Under the pieces are notes generated by a model. The model had not been told where the DNA came from, did no database searches, and saw only the letters and a list, made by a program, of their open reading frames with translations. A stretch of DNA of 60,938 nucleotides from SFLA01 sp045595165 (GTDB lineage: Bacteria > Bacillota > Clostridia > Oscillospirales > CAG-382). The stretch's first letter is position 1, and every line of letters starts with the position of its first letter. The stretch lies in the NCBI GenBank assembly GCA_045595165.1, contig JAZNZY010000008.1, positions 1 through 60,938 on the forward strand. Reading direction: 5' to 3'. A program made the position numbers and the translations under genes. Shown piece after piece: positions 1 through 7,313 of this stretch.

Positions 1-803
1 ATAAGATGGAACAATCCGTCGCCGCCCTTTATTATCTTTGGGTCGCGGGCGACGGCGCGATTATATTTTTCGGGAAGCTCAAATCCGAAATCAAAATCCT
101 TTTTGAAATGATATCCGTCGAAAGATATGCTTCTCCGAACAGGCGCCGCAAGACTTCCGCCGCGTCTTACTGTGTAATACAAATATTCAATCCCGTCGTG
201 CCGTATCCAAGAGCCCGTGCAGATCGAGCACTCGCTCGGGTCGGCTATTTCGACAGCCATCGGATGAACCGACCACCGCACAAAATCCTTTGTGGAAATA
301 TGCACCCATTGGTGTGCGCCCATTCCCCATTTGCTGTAATGATGATGGCGGTCTTTAAGGTAAAGAACGTGGTATTCATCACCGCGCACGTAAGGCATAC
401 AATCGCCTACAAAAACATCTTTTTCGGGTCGCCAGCCTTCGGCGTTATAGAACGTACCGCAAACACTGTCTGACTCTCGCTCGAAGGAAAAATATTGCTC
501 AACTTTAATTTCCGAATCGGCACGGAATCCGTTTTCGAAGGAAAACAAAAGGTTCCCCACAGGCCACTCTTCGTCAACGAGTGCGCCGTTAACGTATAAT
601 TCTATTCTGTGCTTCATCAAGACAACGGAAACACCGTCGCCCTGCTTAACGCCGCCCTTCAGCACCAGAGGCTCGGAATGAGAATCGTACTGCACCTTGC
701 AATTTAATTGGTCTTTATCGGTTTGAATTTCAATAGATTTACTGTATGAAACGGCGTAAAACGGCATTTCGTCAACAACAAACGTAAGTTTCAAATCCTT
801 CAT
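1..803 (-). CDS. GH32-like glycoside hydrolase (3' end outside window)
   Basis: This reverse-strand gene runs off the left edge; about 267 codons are visible. The ATG at 803 follows a GAGG ribosome binding site. Residues 1-130 look like a beta-sandwich lead domain (LYVNG near the middle). From about residue 130 comes a five-bladed propeller of glycoside hydrolase family 32 type. D134 (in VGDCMPY) is the likely nucleophile, the R-D-P triad is at residues 253-255, about 120 residues later as in known GH32 enzymes, and E-C-S-I-C-T-G-S lies between. Family members hydrolyse fructosyl bonds of sucrose or fructans. I see no signal peptide, so the enzyme is probably cytoplasmic. GH43 or another propeller glycosidase is possible because the C-terminal half is missing. 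Confidence 0.62.
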   Translation of the reverse strand, partial: MKDLKLTFVVDEMPFYAVSYSKSIEIQTDKDQLNCKVQYDSHSEPLVLKGGVKQGDGVSVVLMKHRIELYVNGALVDEEWPVGNLLFSFENGFRADSEIKVEQYFSFERESDSVCGTFYNAEGWRPEKDVFVGDCMPYVRGDEYHVLYLKDRHHHYSKWGMGAHQWVHISTKDFVRWSVHPMAVEIADPSECSICTGSWIRHDGIEYLYYTVRRGGSLAAPVRRSISFDGYHFKKDFDFGFELPEKYNRAVARDPKIIKGGDGLFHL

Positions 804-903
804 ATCCTACCTCGCTGTTTTGGCAAAATAATGTGTGTTGTATTTATTATAGCATTGTTTTTTGGGTTTTGCAAATAAACTTACAGATAAAAACGGTCCG
901 GGT

Positions 904-942
904 GCAATAGACAAAGAAAAGCCGCCGAGAACTTCTCGGCGG
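904..942. terminator. boundary motif plus CCGCCGAG hairpin
   Basis: The motif GCAATAGACAAAGAAA (904-919) is followed by a 9-bp perfect stem (922-930 with 934-942). The same pair occurs just after the integrase gene at 22054-22099. The hairpin could terminate transcription in either direction. Confidence 0.55.
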
Positions 943-1039
943 TATTTGTTGTGGCAAACTTTTAGGGCTATAGACCACTTTCACACTTTTCGAAAGCTTT
1001 TTCTTTCATAATATGCTATGAAAGGAGGATGAATATCCA

Positions 1040-1186
1040 ATGCGTAAAGATGTACTTATTTCGATGGCGCTGATTGCAACATATGTGCTGGCTGATATAT
1101 TAGGTCCTATCATTATTGACCACGCAATATATACGCACGTGATCGCTTGGACCAAATTAATGTACGACGCTCTCGCCCAACTGTAG
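1040..1186 (+). CDS. small hydrophobic peptide, 48 aa
   Basis: The ATG at 1040 lies 11 bases after a strong AAAGGAGG, and the frame closes with TAG at 1184. The product begins MRKDVLIS and has one hydrophobic stretch (about residues 5-26), so a single-pass membrane peptide is likely. A hairpin terminator follows directly. I do not recognise a family. It lies convergent to the GNAT gene inside the element remnant. The ribosome binding site and terminator are the main support; it could be a toxin-like or regulatory peptide, but nothing shows that. Confidence 0.45.
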   Translation: MRKDVLISMALIATYVLADILGPIIIDHAIYTHVIAWTKLMYDALAQL

Positions 1187-1187
1187 A

Positions 1188-1220
1188 CTTAAGGGGATTT
1201 ACAGAATCCCCTTAAGTTTT
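1188..1220. terminator. bidirectional terminator
   Basis: A 10-bp perfect stem (CTTAAGGGGA at 1188-1197 with TCCCCTTAAG at 1207-1216) followed by TTTT lies between the convergent small peptide gene and the GNAT gene. Confidence 0.7.
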
Positions 1221-1786
1221 CAATCTGTATAAAGCTTTCCGTATATCAGACAATCGTGCAACCCGTCATTTAACTGAAAACAATGGCGTAAATGTCCTTC
1301 CTTTGTAAATCCGTTCTTTTCAAGGACTTTTATGGATGCGATATTATTCGGCTCGACGGATGTGAAGATGCGTTCAAGCTTTAGCTGTTCAAATCCGAAC
1401 TTTACGACAACTTCTGTGCAAGCCGTCATAATTCCTTTGTTCCAACATTTGCGGTCAAGGAAATAGCCGATGTTTGCAGCGGTATTGTTGTTTTGAAAAT
1501 CGCTTAACAGGATTCTACCTAAAACCTCGTCTGTATTACGATCTGCGATAGTCCAATTGTATTCACGACATTTTTCAAAAGCATTTATTTGGTTTTGAAT
1601 GATCTTCTTGACCTGCTCTTGATTTGCGGGAGGTTTGCCATAACCCAAATAATATTTCATAGCATCGGTGTCGCTGTAAATCTCAAAATATTTTTCGCAA
1701 TCCTGCTCCGGCTTTACTTGTCGTAAAATAATATCCTCATTTACCGTGATCGGTTGAAATTCAGAAAACATTTCTTTTAACGTCAT
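1220..1786 (-). CDS. GNAT N-acetyltransferase, RimJ/RimL-like
   Basis: The product (about 188 residues) fits the Acetyltransf_3 type of GNAT fold: an N-terminal I-T-V-N-E-D-I-I-L-R-Q strand, a central GYFLDRKCWNKGIMTACTE acetyl-CoA pyrophosphate-binding loop region and the C-terminal N-I-A-S-I-K-V-L-E-K-N-G-F signature. Such enzymes acetylate protein N termini, antibiotics or small amines with acetyl-CoA; the substrate cannot be read. I place the start at 1786, where ATG overlaps the TGA of the upstream AraC gene (ATGA), behind GGAGTG. An in-frame ATG at 1798 lies inside that gene. The overlap implies translational coupling, so the regulator and enzyme probably form one two-gene operon. Confidence 0.85.
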   Translation of the reverse strand: MTLKEMFSEFQPITVNEDIILRQVKPEQDCEKYFEIYSDTDAMKYYLGYGKPPANQEQVKKIIQNQINAFEKCREYNWTIADRNTDEVLGRILLSDFQNNNTAANIGYFLDRKCWNKGIMTACTEVVVKFGFEQLKLERIFTSVEPNNIASIKVLEKNGFTKEGHLRHCFQLNDGLHDCLIYGKLYTD

Positions 1787-2676
1787 TGCAAGCCACACTC
1801 CATTCTGTTTATCGGAATATATAAATCTACTTGGGAATTACCGTCCAAACAATCCCAGCGTTCATCGTAAAACTCAAAATCTGCAGTTATTTCATCATTA
1901 ATGCAGTACTCGGAATTGGGCAACCATACATCATAGATATATCTGAAAGCTCTGCCGATTTCGTTGTTAGAATTATTTCCGTTTACAGTAAATACTGCGT
2001 AGGTCGATGCAGGTATTTGCCTTGCAGAGAAACCATCGGGAAGATTATTTACATCACACACTTCAGCCGCTGCCATATAATAGAACTGCATTGGTTCAGG
2101 AATAAAATCTTCCGAATAATCCTCGAATCCATACATAAAGGAATTTACACGGTCGAGCTTGTCCCAATTCGCTTTTAACGCCAACCAAGACTCACCTATC
2201 ACCTGCCATCCCTCGCTCGTATGCTTTCTCAAACCTGCAAGAAGAAAAGAAGGCTTTTCAACAAACTTGGGCGTAAGAGTATAGTCACCGTCTATGGTAA
2301 TACGCTTTTGATATTTAATGATTATTTCATCAATAGACTGTACTTCGATCTTTGCGTGCAAACTTCTTGATTCGGTTGGTGTCATACCAAACATCACTTT
2401 GAAGCTTCTATTAAAAGTTTGTATGCTATTGAACCCGTATTTGAAGCACACTTCGGAAACCGTTGAACCGTTATCTAACAAATAGTTATATGCAAGCTTC
2501 AAACGACGTTCTTTTATGTAATTAGTTATGGTCAAGTTAGTTATAGCTGTAAAAATGCGATGAAAATGAAAAGACGAATACCCGTATATATCAGCTAATG
2601 TTTTGAAGCTTATATCTTCGCTAATATGAACGTCGATATATTGTAAAACCTTTGAAATTAAATCAATATTGTTCAC
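1783..2676 (-). CDS. AraC-family regulator with GyrI-like effector domain
   Basis: This 297-residue protein has two AraC-type helix-turn-helix motifs in its first 105 residues (F-K-T-L-A-D-I-Y-G-Y-S-S-F-H-F-H-R-I-F, then V-S-E-V-C-F-K-Y-G-F-N-S-I-Q-T-F-N-R-S-F-K and G-M-T-P-T-E-S-R). The remaining 170 residues resemble the GyrI-like / SOUL-type small-molecule-binding domain found in Rob and similar regulators (ends in a D-L-Y-I-P-I strand). It probably senses a compound and activates its own two-gene operon with the acetyltransferase. The start is GTG at 2676 after GGAG with a 7-base spacer. Its low GC matches the other element cargo. Confidence 0.85.
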   Translation of the reverse strand: MNNIDLISKVLQYIDVHISEDISFKTLADIYGYSSFHFHRIFTAITNLTITNYIKERRLKLAYNYLLDNGSTVSEVCFKYGFNSIQTFNRSFKVMFGMTPTESRSLHAKIEVQSIDEIIIKYQKRITIDGDYTLTPKFVEKPSFLLAGLRKHTSEGWQVIGESWLALKANWDKLDRVNSFMYGFEDYSEDFIPEPMQFYYMAAAEVCDVNNLPDGFSARQIPASTYAVFTVNGNNSNNEIGRAFRYIYDVWLPNSEYCINDEITADFEFYDERWDCLDGNSQVDLYIPINRMECGLQ

Positions 2677-2748
2677 GATGATCTCCGATGCAGTTTTTCT
2701 TTATTATACAGCAAAGATTACGTTTTGTCTTATCATTTTTTGCGGAAT

Positions 2749-2770
2749 CTGAGGTAAATAAACAAAGACC
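2749..2770 (+). repeat. weak copy of the module-boundary motif
   Basis: GAGGTAAATAAACAAAGACC lies between the AraC gene and the attachment arm. It resembles the AAACAAAGAAA boundary motif found at 3541, 5481, 16141 and 22039, with a changed last triplet. Confidence 0.35.
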
Positions 2771-2959
2771 TTTTGATGCTCTTTTGATGATGTAGCAGAC
2801 GGAAAGGTTGCGAACAGAGCGGAACAGATGGGAAAATGATGCCCGATTTGAGCATCAAAGTGGGATTTCGTGGACCGTGGATCGCAGAAAATGAAAAAGC
2901 AAAAACCCGCAAGAATCAAGGATTCATGCGGGTTTTCTGCGTGGCAGGGGCAGTAGGAC
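2771..2959. repeat. 189-bp attachment-arm repeat, left copy
   Basis: This block aligns without gaps to 23218-23406 with about eight mismatches. It holds TTTTGATGCT and TTTTGATGAT at its left end, the inverted form AGCATCAAAG at 2851, a long hairpin (2902-2936, arms AAAACCCGCA/TGCGGGTTTT) and finally 18 bp identical to the 3' end of tRNA-Trp (2942-2959). The right copy lies directly 3' of the real tRNA-Trp gene, so this copy marks a second attachment event. Confidence 0.8.
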
Positions 2960-3110
2960 GCGGATTCATATATGAATCCGCACTGCTTGACGACCGAAAG
3001 CGTTCCGCTTTCAGTACCCGTCGGCGCACCTCCCGCCTACAAAACAGTAACCCGTACTGTTTTGCTTTACGGCGTGAGCCCCCTTGGTGTTCAAGTCCTA
3101 CCTTCCCGCA
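2960..3110. other. structured non-coding block with three hairpins
   Basis: Between two tRNA-Trp 3' fragments lie three inverted repeats in series: GCGGATTCA-TATA-TGAATCCGC (2960-2981), GAAAGCG-TT-CGCTTTC-like (about 2996-3013) and AAAACAGTA/TACTGTTTT (about 3042-3064). The end (about 3091-3105) holds GTTCAAGTCCTACC, which looks like a tRNA T-arm on the plus strand. No convincing coding frame exists here. It may be a small repeat element or a collapsed tRNA/attachment region. Confidence 0.4.
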
Positions 3111-3114
3111 CAAA

Positions 3115-3152
3115 AAAATTAAAGGAGAGGAAAAATCCTCTCCTTTAATTTT
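3115..3152. terminator. long hairpin next to left attachment site
   Basis: The 17-bp arms 3115-3131 and 3136-3152 (AAAATTAAAGGAGAGGA and its complement) form a perfect stem with T/A runs on both sides. It directly follows the partial tRNA-Trp on the minus strand, where the original chromosomal tRNA terminator would be expected. Confidence 0.7.
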
Positions 3153-3196
3153 GGCAGGGGCAGTAGGACTTGAACCCACGACCAACGGTTTTGGAG
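3152..3196 (-). pseudogene. tRNA-Trp 3' fragment = left attachment site
   Basis: These 45 bp are identical to the tRNA-Trp gene from the anticodon loop to the CCA end (23389-23433); the 5' half of the tRNA is absent. A duplicated 3' tRNA half at the far end of an integrase-bearing segment is the typical scar of tyrosine-recombinase insertion. Confidence 0.88.
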
Positions 3197-3252
3197 TGGC
3201 TCAAAAATCCCGAAAACCCTTGAAAATACTGGCTTTTTGCAACACCTTTCAG

Positions 3253-3437
3253 AGCATCAAAATGCAAAATGCTATGCTCTGATGCTTTTTTGATGCTATG
3301 AACCGAATTTGCTTCATTATATCCCCACGGCTTTTTTGATGCTGCGCAAAATTAAAGGTTGATGCTGTAATCTACAACATCAACCTTTTTGATGATTATA
3401 ACCGCCTTTTGATGCTCCGCATCCGAACCTTGATGCT
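3253..3437. repeat. TTTTGATGCT iterated sites (probable integrase/Xis arm sites)
   Basis: TTTTGATGCT or close variants occur at 3253 (inverted), 3288, 3334, 3357, 3385 (GATGA variant), 3407 and 3428. Similar sites lie inside the right end at 23218, 23229 and 23298 (inverted). Arrays of short repeats on both inner flanks of the attachment core are what arm-type binding sites of tyrosine integrases and excisionases look like. No gene is visible between 3197 and 3600. Confidence 0.65.
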
Positions 3438-3540
3438 CAACTCCGAACTTCAACGCTTCACGCCGCTTCACGCCGCTTCGAGAACCATAACTTCCCTCTC
3501 TGCGTTACCATCTTAACTCTAAATCGCGCCTTTGTTAAGT

Positions 3541-3571
3541 GTCAATATTTGGTCAACGGTAAACAAAGAAA
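3541..3571 (+). repeat. module-boundary motif, copy b
   Basis: The 31-mer starts GTCAATATTTGG and ends GGTAAACAAAGAAA. It separates the left attachment region from the SEFIR gene. See the copies at 5481, 7079, 16141 and 22039, all in the same orientation. Confidence 0.6.
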
Positions 3572-3600
3572 TCAAATAGTTTCTGCCTTTTTTACGCTTA

Positions 3601-5019
3601 TTAATTTAACGTGCCTATTTCTTCCAATTTTATGGTTGATAAAATAACTGGTGCTGAATAGTGAGACTCTGAATATCTCATACCTCTATCAAAAGTATGT
3701 TTTGAAATAATGCTTTTCAATTCATCAATTGTTTTGACACCAAATAAAGGCATTATTTTTTCGCAATACTGTTTTGATTTTAATTTTTGCCAAATAGGCT
3801 GTGCATAGTCATGGTAAATATAAGATGTTGGAAACCAATAATCAAATCCATCGTTGCCTATATTTAACACCCCACCCAACTGATAAAGAACAATATCTGC
3901 ATTCGATAACGTTTCTTTGGTTAAAATCGGCTTTCTTTCTCTTTCTACTAATAATTGACCTGATAATGTGATTTTGCTTTTGAATTGCGATTTTGGCTTG
4001 CAATCCTCTTCGATACTCCTAAAATACTTTCTGAATTCAAAATACGAATACGGTTTTACTGCATTGCTAAAATACGAATCTTTCAAAAAGTATGTATGAC
4101 AAACTATATCATGCAAATCTTTGAATTTTTCATAATGAAGTAATATTGCCGTACAAGTAATCAAAAACTCCCAAATAATATAATCATATAACTCAAAATC
4201 GACATCTGAATAATGATTTTTTCCTTTTGTATCGTGCAATTCGTTATATAGTGTTTCTAATAAATTACAAATAGTATGGCTTATATCCATAGAACTATAA
4301 ATTAAAGATTCACAAAAATCAACAAATATGTCTCTTAAGGGCTTAGTAGAATCAATCGTCGATAATAACGAATCGATATCCTTGGTTTCAAAACCCTTAG
4401 CAGCTTCAACAAATTGCTGTATTCCCTTTCTCAACAAAAAATCCGCTTTGGCTGCATTGTCACCAGTGTACCCCCTAATCTGCTTAACAGTATCACGAAG
4501 TGCTGATAAATCTACCGAATCATTTTCCAACCATTCAGGCTGTGTGCCCAATGCAGGTTTTTTAAATAACGGTTTTTCATAAATGTTACGTAATAATTTT
4601 TCATATTCTGCTTCGTATCGATCGTCTTCGGTAGACAAATCTATGTAAATACGAGATTTTATATAGTAAGGACAATACGCCTTGTTGTTTTCATCAACTT
4701 CAAATATAACCGGAACAAACTTTTCCTGTTTAACTTGTCCGTACACTTCTTGCGAAATAATTACTGTTTCATCACCTACCCCGCCTTCACGGTTATTTGC
4801 TTTTTCAACATAAGTTTTATCGCAAATAATTAAAACCCTATCGATTGTAGCATCGTTAACGGACTGTTCCATAAAAGCATATTTTTCTTGGCCTTCTTTC
4901 AAATCATATACATCAAGAACAACGTCGATGCCATTTGCAATAAGACGCTCTGCCAATTCTACAACTCTCTCTTGAACAGCCCACGAATATGAAATAAAAA
5001 CTTTTTTACTATCAGCCAT
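3601..5019 (-). CDS. SEFIR/TIR-domain protein (probable anti-phage effector)
   Basis: The 472-residue protein begins with a TIR-like SEFIR domain of about 150 residues: V-F-I-S-Y-S-W at residues 7-13, V-V-E-L-A-E-R-L-I-A-N-G-I-D-V-V-L-D at 19-36, then Y-D-L-K-E-G-Q and R-V-L-I-I-C-D. The remaining 320 residues match no domain I know. SEFIR and TIR domains in bacteria act in anti-phage defence, often by consuming NAD+ or by binding a nucleotide signal; single-gene SEFIR systems are known. The start ATG follows GGAG with an 8-base spacer. It is the first gene of the element's defence island and strongly AT-rich. Enzyme activity is inferred from the family only. Confidence 0.78.
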   Translation of the reverse strand: MADSKKVFISYSWAVQERVVELAERLIANGIDVVLDVYDLKEGQEKYAFMEQSVNDATIDRVLIICDKTYVEKANNREGGVGDETVIISQEVYGQVKQEKFVPVIFEVDENNKAYCPYYIKSRIYIDLSTEDDRYEAEYEKLLRNIYEKPLFKKPALGTQPEWLENDSVDLSALRDTVKQIRGYTGDNAAKADFLLRKGIQQFVEAAKGFETKDIDSLLSTIDSTKPLRDIFVDFCESLIYSSMDISHTICNLLETLYNELHDTKGKNHYSDVDFELYDYIIWEFLITCTAILLHYEKFKDLHDIVCHTYFLKDSYFSNAVKPYSYFEFRKYFRSIEEDCKPKSQFKSKITLSGQLLVERERKPILTKETLSNADIVLYQLGGVLNIGNDGFDYWFPTSYIYHDYAQPIWQKLKSKQYCEKIMPLFGVKTIDELKSIISKHTFDRGMRYSESHYSAPVILSTIKLEEIGTLN

Positions 5020-5197
5020 ACAATTTCTCCAAACTTGTTTCTTTTCTGCATTTTATCACAAAACATTTGATTATTCAACATTACAATATAAAAGACATTT
5101 TCAAACTAACTATTTTGCATATTTTTATATAAAAGCTAAAGTCCAAACACGTAAATACTATTCTGTGCGGTGATGCGCAGATGTGTATCGGTCAATT

Positions 5198-5413
5198 CTA
5201 TCTTGCCGCAGCTCGTTGTGAGGTTGAAATCGTTATATCGGTAAATTCAACAAACTGTTCGTGAGGGTAAGTATCTATACTTTCGCATAAAAGGAGTGTA
5301 CTTTTGCGACCTATAAAATTGCCTCTCCATTCCCACTTTTCAATCGGTTCGTTAGAAATATTTTCAACAGAAACAAGAGTTGCTTTTTCAAACGTTTTCA
5401 ATATATTGGACAC
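5198..5413 (-). CDS. small hypothetical protein, 71 aa
   Basis: The start is GTG at 5413 after AAGG about ten bases upstream. The product begins MSNILKTFEK and contains W-E-W-R-G-N-F-I-G-R-K; no membrane segment or known motif is visible. It lies upstream of the SEFIR gene on the same strand, about 180 bp away, so it could be a partner gene or a truncated remnant. The 178 bp between the two hold no further gene. Confidence 0.38.
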   Translation of the reverse strand: MSNILKTFEKATLVSVENISNEPIEKWEWRGNFIGRKSTLLLCESIDTYPHEQFVEFTDITISTSQRAAAR

Positions 5414-5471
5414 AATACCACTACCTTATAAAATCGTTACACTATCGTCATATTAACTCTATTAACAAAAC

Positions 5472-5502
5472 TTATCGCCTATCAATATTTGATAGGCGAT
5501 AA
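5472..5502. promoter_or_regulatory. perfect 14-bp inverted repeat upstream of abiE
   Basis: TTATCGCCTATCAA (5472-5485) and its exact complement (5489-5502) are separated by TAT. The right arm is part of boundary motif copy c (5481-5511). It could be an operator for the AbiEi antitoxin, a terminator or part of a recombination site. Confidence 0.55.
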
Positions 5503-5511
5503 ACAAAGAAA
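5481..5511 (+). repeat. module-boundary motif, copy c
   Basis: ATCAATATTTGATAGG... ending GATAAACAAAGAAA separates the SEFIR module from the AbiE module; it overlaps the palindrome at 5472-5502. Confidence 0.6.
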
Positions 5512-5560
5512 AGAGATTTCGTAAGTTATTCTATTTATTTTGAAAATCTACTTTACTTTT

Positions 5561-5589
5561 GCGCTTATTTGTGGTAATATAATAAGCGC
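5561..5589 (+). promoter_or_regulatory. abiE promoter and operator
   Basis: GCGCTTATT (5561-5569) and AATAAGCGC (5581-5589) form a 9-bp inverted repeat that covers the -10 box TATAAT (5578-5583). No good -35 box is seen. AbiEi antitoxins are known to repress their own operon through inverted repeats in the promoter; this and the palindrome at 5472 fit that pattern. Confidence 0.6.
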
Positions 5590-5607
5590 GAAAGGCAGGT
5601 GGATATT

Positions 5608-6201
5608 TTGACCAAAAGCGAACAAATGAAAAAACTAATGAAAAACCGAAACGGTTATTTATTATCAAAAGAAGTTGCCGAATTAGGAATTTCAAAAACA
5701 TTTTTAGCCGAATTTGTATGTAAATACGGTTTAGAAAGAGTAGCTCAAGGTATATATATATCCGCAGACACGTGGCTTGATGAGTTGTATGTTCTCTGTC
5801 TAAAAAACGCAAAGGCGATCTTTTCTCACGAAACCGCGCTACAAATCCACGAATTTACTGAAAGGGAACCAAACGCAATTCACGTATCTGTTCCCTACAC
5901 ATATAATGCAAAGCATCTGAGAGATAAAGGAGTCTTGGTGCACCAATGCAAAGACAATTTATATGAATTGGGCACAACCGAAGCTGTTACCAAATACGGA
6001 AACACCGTTAAAGTTTATGATATGGAAAGAACCATCTGCGATATGGTAAAGTTCCGCTCAAAAAAAGATCCGCAGGTATTTCTGTATGCTCTAAAAGAAT
6101 ATTCCAAATCAAAGCAAAAAAATATCAGTAAGCTAATGCGATACGCCGAACGCTTAGATGTGGAAAACGAGGTACGAACCTATATGGAGGTGCTGTTATG
6201 A
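5608..6201 (+). CDS. abiEi: AbiEi-type antitoxin / transcription regulator
   Basis: The roughly 197-residue protein has an N-terminal winged-helix region (G-Y-L-L-S-K-E-V-A-E-L-G-I-S-K-T) followed by Y-G-L-E-R-V-A-Q-G-I-Y, the hallmark of AbiEi-like type IV antitoxins, and a C-terminal domain with K-V-Y-D-M-E-R-T-I-C-D-M. It binds its operon promoter and counters the AbiEii toxin. The start is uncertain: TTG at 5608 has AGGTGG in good position, while the in-frame GTG at 5599 would leave almost no leader after the -10 box. Its stop overlaps the next start (ATGA). Confidence 0.85.
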   Translation: MTKSEQMKKLMKNRNGYLLSKEVAELGISKTFLAEFVCKYGLERVAQGIYISADTWLDELYVLCLKNAKAIFSHETALQIHEFTEREPNAIHVSVPYTYNAKHLRDKGVLVHQCKDNLYELGTTEAVTKYGNTVKVYDMERTICDMVKFRSKKDPQVFLYALKEYSKSKQKNISKLMRYAERLDVENEVRTYMEVLL

Positions 6202-7070
6202 TAAAAACGTCAAGACAATTAAAAGATAAAATCAAAAATCTAACCGGTGGCGACAGCAAAAAATCTCAAATCCTAACCCGAAAATATATGATGGAACGGT
6301 TTTTAGCACGTGTTGCCAAATCAAAATATCGTTACAACTTTATCTTAAAAGGCGGCATGCTGGTTTCGGCAATCGTCGGAGAAGACGCACGAAGCACAAT
6401 GGATATTGATGCTACAGTTTGTGCATTACCCTTAACAGCAAATGATATTAAAGCAATAATCGAAGAAATCACATCTATTGATCTTTCGGACAACCTAAAC
6501 TTCGAAATCACCGACGCCAAAGAAATAATGGAAGAGCACGATTATTCAGGAATACGTATTACGATGAAGGTAATGCTTGAATCCTTACGCGAAACGATTA
6601 CATTTGATATTTCAACCGGAGATGCGATCACTCCGTCTGCTATGACCTTCTCATATCCAATGATGTTCGAGCAAGGCAAAATAAACATATTGACATACAG
6701 CTTGGAAACCTTATTGGCAGAAAAGCTTGAAACAGTTTTGGCGAGAGCTACCACCAATACAAGAATGAGAGATTTTTACGATATTCATACGCTCTGGAAC
6801 TTCGATGAGAATCTAATTGAAACCGATATTTTACGTGAAGCATACTACGCAACAACACAAAAACGCCAAACCGAGCATTTAATTGACGACGCAGAGCAAA
6901 TACTTGATGACATTGCCAACAACGAACATATGACATTAATGTGGAGTAACTACAGAGACTCCAACAATTATGTTGGTAAGCTTGAGTGGGACGATGTATT
7001 CAAAACCGTGCAACATATCGTATTAGATGAAATTGCCATTACCGATGGTTTTGCACTAACTACGGTTTGA
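6198..7070 (+). CDS. abiEii: AbiEii-type nucleotidyltransferase toxin
   Basis: This 290-residue protein has the DNA polymerase beta-like nucleotidyltransferase signature of AbiEii: K-G-G-M at residues 51-54, the metal-binding D-I-D at 69-71 (after S-T-M), T-F-D-I-S for the third acidic residue, and the family motif L-L-A-E-K-L-E-T-V-L-A-R with R-M-R-D-F-Y-D-I. AbiEii/MenT-like toxins transfer nucleotides onto tRNA or other targets and stop growth when phage or plasmid loss upsets the balance. The ATG overlaps the antitoxin stop, so both are one translationally coupled operon. Confidence 0.9.
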   Translation: MIKTSRQLKDKIKNLTGGDSKKSQILTRKYMMERFLARVAKSKYRYNFILKGGMLVSAIVGEDARSTMDIDATVCALPLTANDIKAIIEEITSIDLSDNLNFEITDAKEIMEEHDYSGIRITMKVMLESLRETITFDISTGDAITPSAMTFSYPMMFEQGKINILTYSLETLLAEKLETVLARATTNTRMRDFYDIHTLWNFDENLIETDILREAYYATTQKRQTEHLIDDAEQILDDIANNEHMTLMWSNYRDSNNYVGKLEWDDVFKTVQHIVLDEIAITDGFALTTV

Positions 7071-7078
7071 TTGTATCG

Positions 7079-7109
7079 GTCAAAACTTGATACGCTATAG
7101 TCAAAGATA
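7079..7109 (+). repeat. module-boundary motif, divergent copy d
   Basis: GTCAAAACTTGATACGCTAT followed by AGTCAAAGATA aligns over its full 31 bases with copies b, c and f, with several substitutions. It lies directly after abiEii. Nothing else is recognisable up to the ribosome binding site TGGAGG at about 7300. Confidence 0.45.
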
Positions 7110-7313
7110 AAGGAAAAAGGATTTTATTGACATTCATCGTATTTTCATTCGTAGAATTATGGTGAATGTCAACTTTCTTATCGGCATTACAATCTTAACA
7201 CGAATAATACTATAACCTGTCGTAACAGCACCACACTCTACAGCTTTTATCTTATAAAATGAACGAGAAAGCTTGAGAAAAAACACTACAAAAAATGTTT
7301 CTGGAGGTAAAAT

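Larger units (their letters stand above)
904..2959. mobile_element. remnant of a second integrative element
   Basis: The stretch has the same two ends as the right end of the intact element. On the left is the 16-mer GCAATAGACAAAGAAA followed by a CCGCCGAG hairpin (also at 22054-22099). On the right is a 189-bp arm ending in 18 bp of the tRNA-Trp 3' end (also at 23218-23406). The cargo between these ends is different (small peptide, GNAT, AraC, against GNAT, kinase). No integrase remains here. I infer a decayed related element or a swapped cargo segment. Confidence 0.5.

Noticed and set aside
6..473. 155-codon frame at the left edge, plus strand
   Set aside because: It is opposite the GH32-like gene, whose R-D-P and D-C-M-P motifs are in frame over the whole segment.
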